DNA of 64,000 nt from Arbacia lixula (GCA_963669155.1 OZ022576.1:29107938-29171937); one strand, 5' to 3'; numbered from the stretch's first letter, positions 13,201-26,415 are shown. Notes: a model not told the origin generated them from the letters alone. Made by a program: numbers and translations.

Positions 13201-16200
13201 TTACTGTTTTGTATGCTTTGTTCATCAGTTTAGTATATACTATACTGTATCTTACCCAAATATAACACTAATAAATTACTTATTTCAACAGTGATTTGTT
13301 ACTAGCAATTTGTATGCTTAAAACAGCCTTCCACTCCAACCATGTTGCATATCATGCGCAGCTTTGCGATTATTGCAACATCCATATAAACAGCCAATAA
13401 TCTGTGTGTACTTTAGCTGTTGCCATATGTAGTGGCAATAACTTCAAAGCTAAGTTCAGTATGACCCTAGCTCCCCAAATACATGTGCCTCAGTTAAAAT
13501 ATAGAAGAACAAAAGCTGGCTTGCATTTCTTACCTTCACGATCTGGACGCCGAGTTTGTCATCATCTGGATTTGAATGGTCATTAAAGGCTACCTTAACT
13601 GTCTTCTCCCAGTCTAACTTCAGGTGCTTGATGTGTTTGTCGGCTAGAGTCAGCCAGACGGCCTTGCGTAACTCCTGGGGCAGACCAAATGGAAGACGGG
13701 CTACCGCTCTTAAAGCATCGTACCACTGCAAGGATGGGCAAAGATTTATTTTATTAGTTAAACATAGTAAGGTAGAATATCTGAGTGGAATACGCCATTT
13801 ATGTAAAGCAAGATAAAAGGGATAACTAGATATAACAGCTTCCTGTATCCACTATGCAGATCACTGAATTCACTTAGCATATAAATCTCCTATCATTTAA
13901 ATTAAGTGTCATGTTTAAACATAAAAATAATATGTATCAATCAACACTGACAAAGTAAGCTTATATGAATGACAAAGAAAATAACATTTTACCGACTTGA
14001 TCATTAATGTATCTTCGAATTCTTCATCCTTATGATACAACCAAACAACACAAATTGTAGTAAAAACATTATTTTCCTTTCTCGTTCCTCTATGATCTGA
14101 CAAGCAGGAGAGGACATCCAACTTACAGGAACTCTGTGTACATGTTCTTGCATACTGTACATGTATGTGCACAGCTCATGACTCATGTTTTCAATGCCAA
14201 TTTGTCAAATTCTGCAAAAAGAACTACTGCTCCTTGCTTTTTGAATAAAATAATCATGCTCACTTTGCATTTTGATCAAGGAGGCCCCAACACCTCGGCC
14301 TGTTCATCTGTAGCACTATACCGGTACATTATACATGTACTCCTAACTACTGTAATATGTTGTAGCTTGCACTTTGATGTGACGCAATGTGACACATTGT
14401 ACATTGTGAGTTTTCACTTGCTGGCTCGTCTCAACCTCCCATGAGACCCACGCTCATGAGTCCCACTTAACCTGTTCAGTCCCAGAGGCAAGAAATCGAG
14501 TTGAAATTGATATGGAGCTATCAGTTCTTGCTACTGAGGGGGCTAAGGTTTTCGCAAAAGCAATCCACTCCAAACTCCCTGATGGGACTCGGTTAACAAT
14601 TCACCCCATGCCCCCCCCCCCCCCACCCCCACCTCACTTTAAAAAAAAAATAATGTGCCCAGCCCATGATAAACATGTACTTGCTAATATAACGGTTTAT
14701 GTTGATCTACCTGAACAGAGATAAATCATTACAAGTTAAAGGGATACTTACCTCGCTATTCATATACATTGAATACCATTTGATTGCCCCTATAAGGCAT
14801 GCATATACCTGTACAACATTTTAGCATAATCATTTTTTTTTTTTACAAAAGTATGAGATCTAATACTAATTTCAAGTGCTTTCTTTACTAGTGAACAATT
14901 TTTTATTTATACCTGTCATATCTGCCAACACAAAGTCTCAAACAGAGAAAACAGTGTCGTGTCTACAACCATGTTGCATATTAAATGCATACATGTGTAG
15001 CTTTGAGATTAATATAAAAATCTGCTTTTTTACCAGGACCTGGCATCAATAGCACTCTACATACAATACTAGCGCAAGTTGTACTAAACTGAAACAAACA
15101 GACAGACCCTTTCCTCTCTCTTAATAGTTAATGGAGAAGAGGCATTTGACCACTTAGAGCAATATGCACAACCCGGTGCATTTAGAGGTACTTGTAATTA
15201 CTTAACAGGGATAAATGCACCTGGGTTTCTGTTTTTAAAGGAATACTTTCTCGCCACAATTCCGCCTGTCGCAAACAACAATGAAGTATCACTTCATGTA
15301 ATGGGATAACATTGACCCAATATAGCATACATGTACCACACCTATATCAGTAATACACACAGAGGACTGAGTTTGTGTCACTCTTTTTGATACCAGACAT
15401 TAATTGTATACAGTTTACAAATTATGTAAACATAAAACAGGTACACTAGCCCATTTAAGTCATCATGGAATGAGTTGCATAATTTTTTTAATTTGTCTTT
15501 TGTACGTGCATGGATGTGGATCAAATATCTGTGTGTTGTTTTGTGGTGTTGTTGTGTCTGCTTGTGTATGTCTCAATATGCAAATTGATAGAAAAAATTT
15601 CTGTGCATTTGCAGGGTCGCACTACCTATACCCAGTGGAATAATCTTTTGGGCGCGAAGTCATTAATTATCATCTAGCAAAAACATGTTATGTACACATT
15701 CGTGTACATAACATTTTATAGTCAACAGCTGGTGACAAGGTAGGGTTAAACTAACAACTCTCTTCGATGTAATCATACTATAGTCATTGCCGTATAGATT
15801 ACAAATAATCCAGGTGTTTTCAGCTATCCTTTGCTCATGTGCTAATGTGAAAGTTACAATAGCATGCAGAGAAGTCACCTTTCACTGGTGTCCAAATTCA
15901 AAATGTTAAATGTGATTTCACTACACTTATCACAAATCTAGGAAAACACAAGAAAAGTATTATAAAGGAGATACAGTATAAGTAATAAATAAAATATTTT
16001 GCAAACTTTTGGACAATTTAGGAATTATACTTGTTTGAAATAGAAACAACTTGTGATCATACATCATGATAAACTATGACAAAAAAATTGAGGAAAATGT
16101 GAAATCCAAGCTTTTATGGAACATGGTTTATGCATCATTTTGGCCAATATTTCTTGAACGGATAATTGGTTTCCAGAAAAAAATGCAGGGATATTACGTG

Positions 16201-19200
16201 ATAACCACACATACTTGTGCATACATGCCTGAATCCAAGCAGTTTTATTAATATCTACTCTGCATATTACTGTTGTAGTTTCAATGAAAATGTAATTTAC
16301 TGATCAGCGGTGACCATATTTTAATAAAAAAACAAAACCATGTCAAATATTCCATTGTGACTTCAAAGAATGGGACAGGTGCAGGAATAAATGACAACAC
16401 CTGTTGATTCTCCATACTGTACATAACAGTGCCCTGTTCATAAAGTGGCACTTCAAAATTATGCACACAAAGTGCATGTCACTCATGCAGAAAGATGTGG
16501 TTAAATTGACAACCAACAACATTATTTTCTTAAGCACCTAGAGGCAAATACACCAATCAACCCATTTAAATTTGAAGTTTCTTTTAATGCATGATATAAG
16601 TAAATGAACCATTATATGATAATCACAATCTGATATGATTGTACAATAATAAAAGAGAAACAACAAAAAAGAAGTTGTAGAGACTAGAGAGCAAATTGTT
16701 CTTTCAACCTTCAAAATCATTCCTGGTGAGAAAAAATACACGAGTGACAACAATGAAAATATATGCTGTTAAAGAACCAGCTTTCAGAGTACCTGCAGGC
16801 TGCAGGCAAATATAGGTCAGATTTTTACAATAAAATATCTAAATATGTGTGTTGTTCACTTGTTCAATATCCAGAGTGGAAAAAAAGGTTATCAAGACCT
16901 AGAAATAGATCAATTGTCAGACATACATGTACTGTACATGTAGGAGAAGAACAAGAATATCTTTGAAAAGAGTCTATCAAGAACAAAGTTGCTGTAAACA
17001 TAGAAATGGTTAGAACAACGTGTTGAATGAAATCAAAAGCAGACTTTTTTTTTTCTTTTTACCTAACTTCATGTTCTAGAATTCTTTGTATCACTTTTTC
17101 ATCACATATGACAAAACATACAAAAATATGAGAGTGTTGTCCCCTTTATTTGCAAATCAGACATGGAAAAACACTGTACACACCCACTGTGTGACGTCAG
17201 TATTCAGTGTTAACCTACATTTTTCACAAAAAAATCAATACGCAGGAAAAAAATCCTTGAATATGACACCTGTCCTATATTTATTTCTAGCTTTAATATG
17301 TGCAGATGCAATGAAGAAAAATAGAAGAAAAATATTGAGAGATTTTTTAGCAAGTTGGTTTCAACACTTTGAAAGTCATGGGCCATTATTCTGTCAAATC
17401 CTGTATTATTTATGACACTTTGAAATCAATCTGTGAAACACAAGAAATGCATACAATATGCCTGTACCCTTAGGGAATAATGTCTTCTCTGAACATGAAC
17501 AGATGTGCATTATGCAGCATGCTACTCTTTACAATATGCACAATGTTGGTATGACTTTATAAGGTGTCAAAAAATAATCAGACACTTTTGTATGAACTCA
17601 AATTTACAACTTCAATCAAGCTAAAATGTTGTACAGCTGAAGGATGTATGTCTATTTGTTGGTCATTAAAGAAATAAAATTACTTTTCTTGTAATAATCT
17701 TTGAATATTTAGATTTTCACTTTTGGCCAATCGGGACAATAACGTGTGTGTAAATGTGTAAGAGATAATTTATTCAGAACCTAACAATAGCCTTTGTTGT
17801 ATGTATAACAAGTTATGCTTATCTACCAGTATCACATGCTGGTCTGGCAGTAGCTTTCGAGTAATAAACATAGCAAATGCCAGCACTTTTTTTAACACAT
17901 CATAGTTTTCAATACAGTTCAATATAGTTTTCAACTATCATAACTTTGAATAAAATATGTACTTACAATATCAATATTCATGAACATACGAAACGATCAG
18001 TGATTTTCATGAAAGGAAGTTGATATGAACAGAAATGTTAGGCATACACCTACATGTAGTAGTATTAAAGATGATATTGTAAAATGTATTTTCCTGATTG
18101 ATATAATCCTGTAAAATAAAAGATGAAAGGTAATGACTAAAGAACAAGTTGCCATCATCAAAATTACATAATAACTGTTTGATTTCTTGTCTGATAATCC
18201 TCTGACTTCATTTTATACTAGACTGCATATTCTTTTATTTCATGTGCTGGCCATGTTTTTGCCATATAAATATGAATAATAATAATAACTTCTTTTCATC
18301 TGTTTCTCTAATTTCTTTGCTCTTATTAGGAGCAATGTTTCTAATGTAGTGTATCTACATGTACCCCCAAGTGAAAACATTTTATTCAAACATTTATTTA
18401 TTCATACTAGTTAGAGCATTAACATTTAGCATACATGTATCTAATGGTCTCACCAATCAATGGTCTAACCAATATCCTATGATCTGCTCAGATGTTCAGA
18501 AGAATGAAACAGACAAAACCAAGTTCTGTAACTCATACATGTACATGTACAGCCCGTCAGCCACTCATGGATTTTTTTCAACATGCCATGCTTATTTTGG
18601 CCGTTTCACTGGTAAAAGGCAGAATGCTATGGGCTACTTTTTAGAGATCATCATAAGTCTTGAAGTAAACAAAAGAATGTTATAACTTATAACTTGGCAA
18701 GTAAGAATATTTTCTATTTAAAAAAATATCTGAAGGTTGAAAAAGTGCACACAATTTTGTAAAGGCTCTTTTAATTGTAAGTAAATATTCAAGGTCAACC
18801 ACAATGTAACTTGTACATCTATACATTCAGTGCAATCATACCCCTTTCAGTAACTCGCTGGCCCGTGCCATGCCGCGGAAGATCTGAGGGCTGAATTCTA
18901 TTCTAAAATGTAATTACCTGTCTGAATGCTTTCTTTCCTGGAAGAGGTTCAATACTAAATCGCAGCTGTGCATCCACTCCTGGAAGAGAGAAATGAGTTG
19001 AAAAACACAACACATGTTAGCTTTATTTCATTCAAGCATGCAAGTAAATAGCATCTAATTCACTAACTAATGAGTATGAAAGGACACTACATACATAAGG
19101 TATTAATGCACACACACAAAGCATATTTGGGGTTGATTAAATTAAAATTTTAAGGATAATTAGAATGGCAAGATTATATGCAATGACTAAACTTAAAATG

Positions 19201-22200
19201 TTAGCATCATATTAAGCGATAAAACATACAGTATATGAACCTGTTTAACTCCTAGAATGCCTAATTTCCATAGACTTAACACATGGACCACTAAGTTCCT
19301 ATAAGCTATGGGTTAAATAAGCATCAACTGCTGTAAGTTGCATGGGAAACAAGGTACTTTTTATATTTTAAGGGTAATTTGGCTATTTAGGTAAAGCTAT
19401 CATAGGGTGTACACAACAAAACCGCAAAGTACATCATTTTGGACTCCCTAGCTACCAGTCAGACTAGTTGCTATTGAGTCTCCGCAAACAAACCTGATCA
19501 CACTGGCGGAAGACAATGAGGACACAAAAATACCATGTACTAACTACAATGGACATACACAATTTAAAATGTAAGGGTATGCATGTACAGTACATGTTCG
19601 TGCATGTACAGCATATCACACTATGCATTCACATACCAGTAATCAAGACAAATCTATCATAATTTCACATTAAAACAATTTCATTCTTAATCCAGTTTTG
19701 GGAGATTCTAAAAGAAGGAAATATCAGGTTGGCATTTCAAAATATTTTACTCTTTGAGACAAAAATATTTCCTTCCAGCAGACCAGCAGACTTTGACCAT
19801 GAAAAGTCTATAGTTTGCAGAATGCCATTATTTAAAGGACAATAAATAATCAACTGCAATATAAATAAATGTCAATTCTGATGTCATAACAAAAAAAAAC
19901 ATATCCAAATTGTGAGCATTACACAGTAAAAAAAAATCAAGGAGTTCTAGCAACAACAACAAAAAAAAACCCACAACAGACTAACTCACACAAAGGCAGT
20001 TCAATTCTGCATGGTACCCTTACATTTCAAAGTGGGTCACTGTACACACTTCTTACATGCGCATGCCTATTGTTTTGAATCTATAACTTTTATTACGCTT
20101 GTCTTTATCTATTCTTTATCTATTCCTTGCTTCTGTTTCACTACGACTTCACGATCAATAATCATTATTAACATGTCAATCCCACACGGAAGGATGACTC
20201 CTCATATTTTCTGTGCAATGTATTCTAGCAAATTCTCAAATGAAAACAGTTAAGTACGTACCATCATTCTTTGATACGTTAAATGTAGGGTAGCCCTTTT
20301 GCAGATAAAGAAAATATAGAATTGTGTAAATAGTATTAAATACCACTGAAAATGGAAGAAAATCCAGTATCAGAATATCTGCATAATAATATTGCTACAG
20401 GTACATGTATGTACACTCCAGCTCAAAGGAAATGGCACAGGGAAAGGGAAAGGGAAGAAAGGGAAGGAGCCGCAGTTTTAAACCACGGTATATTTTGTCC
20501 AGTTCAGCATGGTATATTTTGTCCAGTTCAGCATGGTATATTTTGTCCAGTTCAGCATGAAACATGATGCTTTTTAGGCTAAAGCATCGTGTTTCATGCT
20601 GAACTGGACAAAATATACCACGGTTTAAAACTGCGGCTCCTTCCCTTTCTTCCCTTTCCCTATGCCAATTCCTTTAAGTTGTAGTATAGTTTGCATGTTA
20701 AGTGTTTCCGTGTTTCCTGTAGCCTAGAGACCAAAACCACAAAGCTCCACTGACTTCTTGTCGGTACATTACAGCATATATGTAAAGAAGCATAGTTGTT
20801 CACCTCTGACAAGGTTTGGTAAGCTTTCGCTAGGGTATAGAGCTTTCGTATACATGTATTTGGTACTGGTATGGTATGTCCTCACTCTCTACTACTAGTA
20901 CTTATCATTAAAAACCAAGAATTGCATTCTACTGCAAACACGCTGCAAATACATGTAAGATGTCCAATGCCATATGCTGGAAACATGAACATTGTAATAT
21001 CCAACACAAATATTCTTGCAAGATTGAAAGGCAGCATGAGCACAAGCAACAACCACAACAGCCTATATGTATATACACACTACAGGTATGGACACATCCA
21101 TAACCAAGCACTACTACACGTTTTAGAACACCAAAGGGTGACAGGATCATTTGTGCATGTTGTCAAGACAACCAGTTCTAATCTTACGACTTTGCAACTA
21201 GCTGATTCGCAGGGTAGGTGACATCAAATTTGTAGTCAGGGGCCCTTACGAATGCAGTTTTGCAGCAAAATTGTGTCGTCTGGTGGCCTTTAGTCTTGAT
21301 TGCAGCAGTGCGCATTAGATGAAACATCATTACAAGCAGACTCTACAGACTATCGGTAGAATATAGGCTTCAACCACAATCACAACAACAACAACAATGA
21401 CTCACTTCTCTTCTGTGAGACAGCTTGCAGCATGGCAGTGAGAACATCTTGGTTCTTTTGTCGCTTGGCGATGTAGCGATCCCTCCTCTTCAGCTGCTTG
21501 ATAAGTCTGCCCGACAACACCGCTGTGCCGTGCTGCAGGTCTCGCACCATGTCCAGCAGTTCGGTGGTGGCTGCAATGGGGGAACCATAAAAGCAAGGGT
21601 TACAGCTTCTGATACAAATCTTGTGGGAAATCTAAAATAAATATAATGTATGTTGACACATTGTGACGTTAATGTAATTAATAATTTCCCTGGCTACATA
21701 TAGCATTCAACTCAACAACTGCTGCATCATCAATTGGAAATTCCATTGCAGCAACTCAAATGTTCACAGCCCATAATGGCCATTTCTAGCCCTGTTGTTT
21801 CAATCAGTGTACAAAACACAATGGCCCGTATTAACAGTGGTTAAAAGGCGACCTCCGGGCATTACAAAACCAATGCTTCATTGTTTTGGTACTAGAATTG
21901 AATATCAACTATCTTATTGTGAGGTCTTATATGTTTCTGTAATTTGAGAAAAATGCAATTAATTAGTACATCGTCGGCACATTGGCTATCACAATGTTCT
22001 GCGCGTCTATTCGTTTTGCATGTCTGCTAGATAAATATGTGTACGTTGTAGCGATTTACTGCCAGCGGAAACGATAGTTAGTATCGCTTCGAGCGCGCTC
22101 CCTCAAACATTAATACTATACAATGTATGCGTGATACGTAAGGCCGTAATCAAGTACAGTACATTGTACCGGAGTTTTCATTAAATCCGCTTCATTAAAA

Positions 22201-25117
22201 GTCACTTGCGATAGATTCTGTTCCTGAATTCAAAGTTCCTATTTTATTCGCTGCTTGTGCAGCTGAATTATCTCAGTTTGGCGCACATACACTGCATTAC
22301 AGAGAATGCCTGCTCGGTGTGCAGCCCCCCTTTGTGATCAAACTCATATCCAGCGGTTTTGCTGTTCAAGTTTCCAAGCTCTGATCGGCAATCTTGCATT
22401 TATGAAGTGACAGCTTTGTCGAGTACATGTGTACGCAGTACTTGCGGCTGGGCTCTCCCCGCCCTAACACCTGAAGAAGTCTTTATGTACCATGCATGCT
22501 GAGTGGCACCCAGACAAACAATTGTCGAGATTTTCTTTGCTGGTTGCGATTGATTATCGTACATGAGGTGGTATCGTTTTCGTAGAGAACTATTGAAATG
22601 TGATATTAAAAATGATTCCCTAGCAATGTAGAAATAAATTCAGGATCTCAAACTTGTTTTGTATAGTCCATTTGAGATATCCTTGATATAAGAGAGCTAA
22701 ATTTCTGCCCGGTGGTACCCTTTAACAGTTAAACCACTGTTATGAATACGGGCCATGCACTAAACATAGACTAACTTTATGGGACACAAAACAAATCACC
22801 TAATGCTGTCATAAAATCATTGAATTCATCACATAAAGGCTTGTGAGTGATTTCAATCAGTGCAATTATTATATAGACAAACTCAGTATACATGTACCAT
22901 AGTGATTCAAAGGACAAAAATTAATTACCTCTATCAAATAAAAAATAATAATATTTCACGTTGTTTTATTTGTTTGCATTTAATCTCTGTCCTGAATACA
23001 GGTCGATAATTGTTTATTTCTATAAAACATGGTTATGGTCTCACTACACTACATCCAGTTTGAAGGGGATTGCTGCACTGTCCTGCACAACTTTGAAGAC
23101 TAAATGTTTTGCACGTTTTATACACAGCGTTTATGGAAGTTGAGCGTGCAGTACACATATGTACAGGTTTATTATCATTGCACAGGATTTTTGAATCAAT
23201 ATGTAGGTGGACACTTTGTGACATCGATTTTGCTTTAAAAAAAAATTAGGGTAACTTAGGCACTTAAGACACTCTGTACCATGGAAATAATACACGGGGG
23301 CTCGGGGCAATTTCACCCCGAAATGCTTAAAAGAGCCCTGGAAAATGTTAAAAGAGCCCCCCATAGGGCTCAAATTGTCCCAATTCCCAATCTAATGCAA
23401 AAATTAAAAGAGCACATTTGAAACAGCATGCACGCAAGCTTTTCGTAGCAGGAATGTTACAAGTTTGTTGGTAACCCCAAAACTCTCATAGCACTCTCAA
23501 AAGTAATTTTCAGTTCAGTTTTACCCCCATTACACTAACGCTACGTCCATGCAGTTCTCGCTACGTCAAAGAAAATTGGCTATGACACAGTGGGAACTGC
23601 TGCAGCGTACTGAGAGCGTAGCCAGAACTGTTATTGACGTGGCATAGTCTGCATTGATCTTCGGAGACAAATTTCTGCTACATGGACTTTGAACATGTCC
23701 AAAGTCCACGTAGCGGAAGTGCCGTCTGAGCAGTGCGTAGTGTTGACGCACTAAGGACCTTCTTATCGCGTACTAAAAGCTCCATCGACGTAGCGGACAC
23801 AGACGTCACAACATTTCTACTGCGCGGCCACTTCGCATATTCAGTTGTCGCTACGTCCTCTTCATGCAGACGTTTCGTCAATTCTACGTTGCTGAAAACT
23901 TCATGAAGTGCTTGCTACATTGTTACTGCACTGTACGTTCAAGTCCAAGGAACGTCCATGGTGGGGAAATGGTATAAAGACCAAACTGCATTGACGTAGC
24001 GTTGGTATAATGGGGTATATACCACGTCAATAACAGTTCTCGCTACGCTCTCAGTACGCTGTAGCAGTTCCCACTGTGTAATGGCCATTTTCTTTGACAT
24101 CGCGAGAACTGCATGGATGTAGCGTTGGTGTAACGGGGGTCTCGGCTAGAGAGGAGGCGTCATAATTATTGTAATCTTTTTCTTGTTACATCACCGCAAT
24201 TCTGTAAGGAAAAGTTGTCCCATGATGCACCGCACAGCCACCTTCTGCTGTGTTTGCAGTCATGGCCGCAAGCGAGACATACGAGACTGAAAGCGGACAT
24301 GATTGAACAAATAATCTGGATATCAGTCCCTACACGCTACAATGCATTATGGAAGGCTTTCCCTTAAAGAGAGATTCATAGTTTCCCTGTGTTTACAATA
24401 TAAAATATCTAGTAACAGAAATACATTCTCACTTTTGGCATTTAATAAGGCTTTGGGCAAGCGAGACGACTCTTGGAAACTGTCTCCTTTACTGCTCAGG
24501 TAAGCACCATCGGAAGAACACTCTGTAAACCCATCGCTATCCACACTCGATCTCGACACTGGATGACATCTGTCGTAAATCTCACACAAAAGCCCATCCA
24601 GAATTGAATCTTTCCTCTCTCGCATTCCCTCATCATCTCTATCTGTTTCCACACTGTCAAAGCTGTCAAATTTCTCCAAAATGCTATTGCGGTGGTGCTG
24701 GGATGAAGGCGTGTCGTTTCTGTTCCTGTTGGCTAGCGATAAGTCTTGAGAATCGAGGTGATTTCCGGAGGAGAGGGGAGAAGGTGAGGGGCATAACGAC
24801 GACGAGTCCCCGCCGCCACCGTCGGCCTGCGCCTCCAGCGGGCTTCTGATGGGATCGATGCGGCCGCTGTCCGCCCCGTTATCGCTCGAAGTCGAGTCCC
24901 CATCAAGCACAATTTCCACATATTCGCCGCTTGTTTCGAAGTCGCTCGGGTTGATTGTAGGATGAACATTCTGGCTCTGTATTGCTCTTGACAGTACAAA
25001 TGGGAGGAACAGATCATCCACGTCCGAATTTTCATCCGGTTCTTCCATATTGCAATTTAGGTCATTATCATGAAAACCCCATTCACGTTCACTGACCAAT
25101 CTTCTTCTTGCGTGCAA
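3556..25117 (-). CDS. TBC1D30: TBC1D30-like Rab GTPase-activating protein (3' end beyond window)
   Basis: Eight exons read on the minus strand: 25117-24433, 21570-21406, 18979-18918, 13725-13534, 10467-10282, 5179-5011, 4511-4343 and 3661-3556. All have GT-AG borders, and together they make 578 codons in one frame. Residues 1-228 are acidic and serine-rich. Residues 229-304 are a basic helical stretch ending in AVSQKRRVD, as in vertebrate TBC1D30. The TBC domain fills about 305-578. It keeps the arginine finger (IVKDLHR, Arg372) and the glutamine finger (GYCQG, Gln408), so GAP activity is expected. The vertebrate protein is known as a Rab8 GAP that restrains primary cilium growth. The start at 25117 is the most upstream ATG. 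A second in-frame ATG at 25048 (MEEPDEN) is possible. The rest of the TBC domain end and the long C-terminal tail must lie left of position 1, because I see no further exon in 1-3555. Orthology is very likely from long identical stretches; the precise start is less sure. Confidence 0.93.
3848..4285. repeat. 21-bp minisatellite in TBC1D30 intron
   Basis: About twenty imperfect copies of a 21-base unit, roughly ACTGGCTTATTTCATCCAGAT, lie in the intron between exons 7 and 8 of TBC1D30. Because the period is a multiple of three, it reads open on both strands: ISQYLDE heptads on the minus strand and YWLISSR heptads on the plus strand. No start context, splice match or homolog supports translation. 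Confidence 0.85.
6590..6960 (+). mobile_element. Decayed LINE fragment, RTE-like C-terminal part
   Basis: From about 6590 the plus strand reads AQKLQVTVRVMERIVIGVRK, then RDRKRN, IRKTG, and after frame breaks AGHVMRR, RWT and a GR-rich end. This is the ...MER..LG...RDR.RN..IR..T....AGH..RR..RWT... pattern at the C-terminal end of RTE-like non-LTR retrotransposon polyproteins. At least three frame breaks or stops lie in some 350 bases, so it is an old 5'-truncated copy. It sits in the TBC1D30 intron between exons 5 and 6. Clade assignment is from memory of the motif only. Confidence 0.6.
8750..8975 (+). repeat. GA-rich simple repeat with G-run
   Basis: A purine tract dominated by GAGA, then GAGG and GACA variants, ends in a run of G at about 8966-8979. 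It lies in the TBC1D30 intron between exons 5 and 6. The long open frames on its minus strand (Ser/Leu-rich) are artefacts of the repeat. Confidence 0.9.
9690..10280 (-). repeat. Minisatellite built from TBC1D30 exon 5 end plus its splice donor
   Basis: Six degenerate units of about 80-115 bases precede the true exon end. On the minus strand each unit reads approximately TACTGGAGGTCATGGAGAGG, a short variable part, TTCAAG and then GTATGTCTGTCTGTC. The first part is a diverged copy of the last about 40 bases of exon 5 (LEVMERMEDDALK). It is followed by the same GTATGT donor and the TCTG repeat that starts the intron. Five units keep the CAAGGTATGT donor; the unit near 9785 has lost it. Confidence 0.88.
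10850..10893 (+). repeat. ATATACATC microsatellite
   Basis: Four to five copies of a short CATATACAT unit lie just upstream, in the gene's direction, of TBC1D30 exon 5. Nothing else of note is seen in this intron up to the compound element at 11700. Confidence 0.8.
11700..12330. mobile_element. Compound repeat: hairpin plus 12-bp tandem array
   Basis: A palindrome at 11757-11862 has arms of about 45 bases (CACTTCCGAGGCGATCTGGA against its complement). Further right, a 12-base unit close to ATTAGGACGCGC is repeated six times at 12007-12075. Two direct copies of GAGTGTAACG.ACTTTTATT follow at about 12098 and 12199. ATTCCACAT at about 11900 and ATGTGGAAT at about 12297 bracket the array as an inverted pair. 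The local GC and CpG content is above the surroundings. This looks like one non-autonomous element, but no duplication of target sequence is clear and no protein is encoded. Confidence 0.5.
13726..18917. other. TBC1D30 intron 3, no recognised element
   Basis: This is 5.2 kb of AT-rich intron between exons 3 and 4. It has a C-run followed by an A-run at about 14613-14650 and scattered TACATGTA words. Short open frames are present on both strands, but none shows a known domain, codon bias or splice-linked continuation. Confidence 0.55.
20412..20688. mobile_element. Palindromic foldback element, copy 1
   Basis: A long inverted repeat. The left arm carries AAGGGAAGGAGCCGCAGTTT, CCACGGTATATTTTGTCCAG and TTCAGCATGAAACATGATGC. 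The right arm is the complement, with GATGCTTTTTAGGCTAAAGC at the turn. The ends resemble TACACTACAGCTTAAAGGAA. In the left arm a 24-base segment (GGTATATTTTGTCCAGTTCA then GCAT) is present three times in tandem at 20487-20558, against once in the right arm. It lies in TBC1D30 intron 2. A second copy is at 46796-46997. It encodes no protein, so it is non-autonomous. Confidence 0.85.
21821..22756. mobile_element. Non-autonomous DNA element with ATGGCCCGTATT terminal inverted repeats
   Basis: The left end ATGGCCCGTATTAACAGTGG is mirrored at the right end (complement of ACCACTGTTATGAATACGGG then CCAT, ending at 22756), with a three-base indel. The 936-base body has no open frame with a recognisable transposase. 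It is GC- and CpG-richer than the flanks. It lies in TBC1D30 intron 1. No target-site duplication is obvious. Confidence 0.65.
23523..24140. mobile_element. MITE-like element with about 120-bp inverted arms
   Basis: The ends ACCCCCATTACACTAACGCT on the left and the complement of AGCGTTGGTGTAACGGGGGT on the right begin arms of about 120 bases. The arms share CTACGTC, GTTCTCGC, GGGAACTGC and GCGTACTGAGAGCGTAGC. A third, partial end-like sequence (GTAGCGTTGGTATAATGGGG) at about 23996 suggests an internal rearrangement or nested copy. There is no transposase. It lies in TBC1D30 intron 1, 300 bases from the first exon. Confidence 0.75.
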
Positions 25118-26197
25118 AATGATAGCCGCTCATTCAGTGCGTTGCGAATTGCGTGTACACTCACGGCACGACTCATACCGTTTAGCTGCCTGCCTTTTTT
25201 CTACGCTCCTGCATTGTGTGTACCGCGTACGACAGAGATACTCTGCCTACGTCATCGTACTAGACGTTTTCCACGTACGGTTTGTGAACTTGTAATTTGG
25301 ATGAAGTAGTGACGTAATTTGACACTTGGACGATCAACATTTTTACAAAAATAGTTTTTCATCAAGAAAAATGTTGAAGGAGTTGAAATGGTGAATCAAG
25401 TGTGTATGCATTTGTATATCTGCCTGTGTACATGATATTAGGATTGATTGTTTGCTCTTAAATAGCCCCTGAATATTCGGGGTAGGCCTTAGTATTATTA
25501 GGCAAGAAAATGTGTGTTCAAATGGGGGCCTGTGACATTCAGATTGGATAGGATTATAGCGTATCATGTTAGCAGTATGACATTTTGGGGTGTGGTTGGG
25601 TGAAGAGTGGGGCTCGTGGCCTCAAGTTTCTCAGGGACACATAACTATTGTCTTGCCTTGTATCCACTAAAAACATATAAGGTCGATCTAATTAATGTAA
25701 ACACTTACTAGTACCGCTAGCTAGTACTATCTTCTTTTCGTTTCTTTTTGTCATTGATAAGAAATAACCATGGACCTAGGTAGGGTCCATGAATAACGAA
25801 ACAAACAATATGATAAGAGAAACTGTAAATGAGGCCTGTATAATTACTGTATGTGTTTTTTGTCCAACATGGACGAAATTTTCTGTGCACACTTTAGAAT
25901 CAAGTTCCCTTTGAAACTGTCAGTTGGTCTTTTTTTGCTTTCACAAGGCCCCTATCATGCATACACCTATTGGGTATTTCTCTCTTCGTTTTTCTACAAC
26001 AGATGAACACTTTCATTATCCAACTGGTATTCTCACACGGGCAGGGCCCGTTATTAAACAATGACGTTGTTAAAAAGTTGTTTTAAACTCTCATTGATTC
26101 AGACATTCTAACTGACGGATGTCCTGAGGGGTTTGTGGCTACAAACTAAGGCAGCTGGGAAGACGTGAAGAGAGGGAGAGACGGGGAGAGAGAGAGT

Positions 26198-26245
<48 letters not shown>

Positions 26246-26380
26246 GGGCAAGGGGGGGGGGGCGGGCGCATATAGAAAACATTTCTCTGAGACTGATTAG
26301 GTGAGGACACCTTTTCCTTACCAATTGCGAAAGAGAAAGAGAGAGAGACTTAGAGAGAGACAAAAAAGAGTGAGTAAGAG

Positions 26381-26415
<35 letters not shown>

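Noticed and set aside
24733-25035. 100-residue minus-strand frame overlapping TBC1D30 exon 1
   Set aside because: Alternative frame of the real exon, without similarity to known proteins. Only the frame starting at 25117 joins exon 2 correctly.
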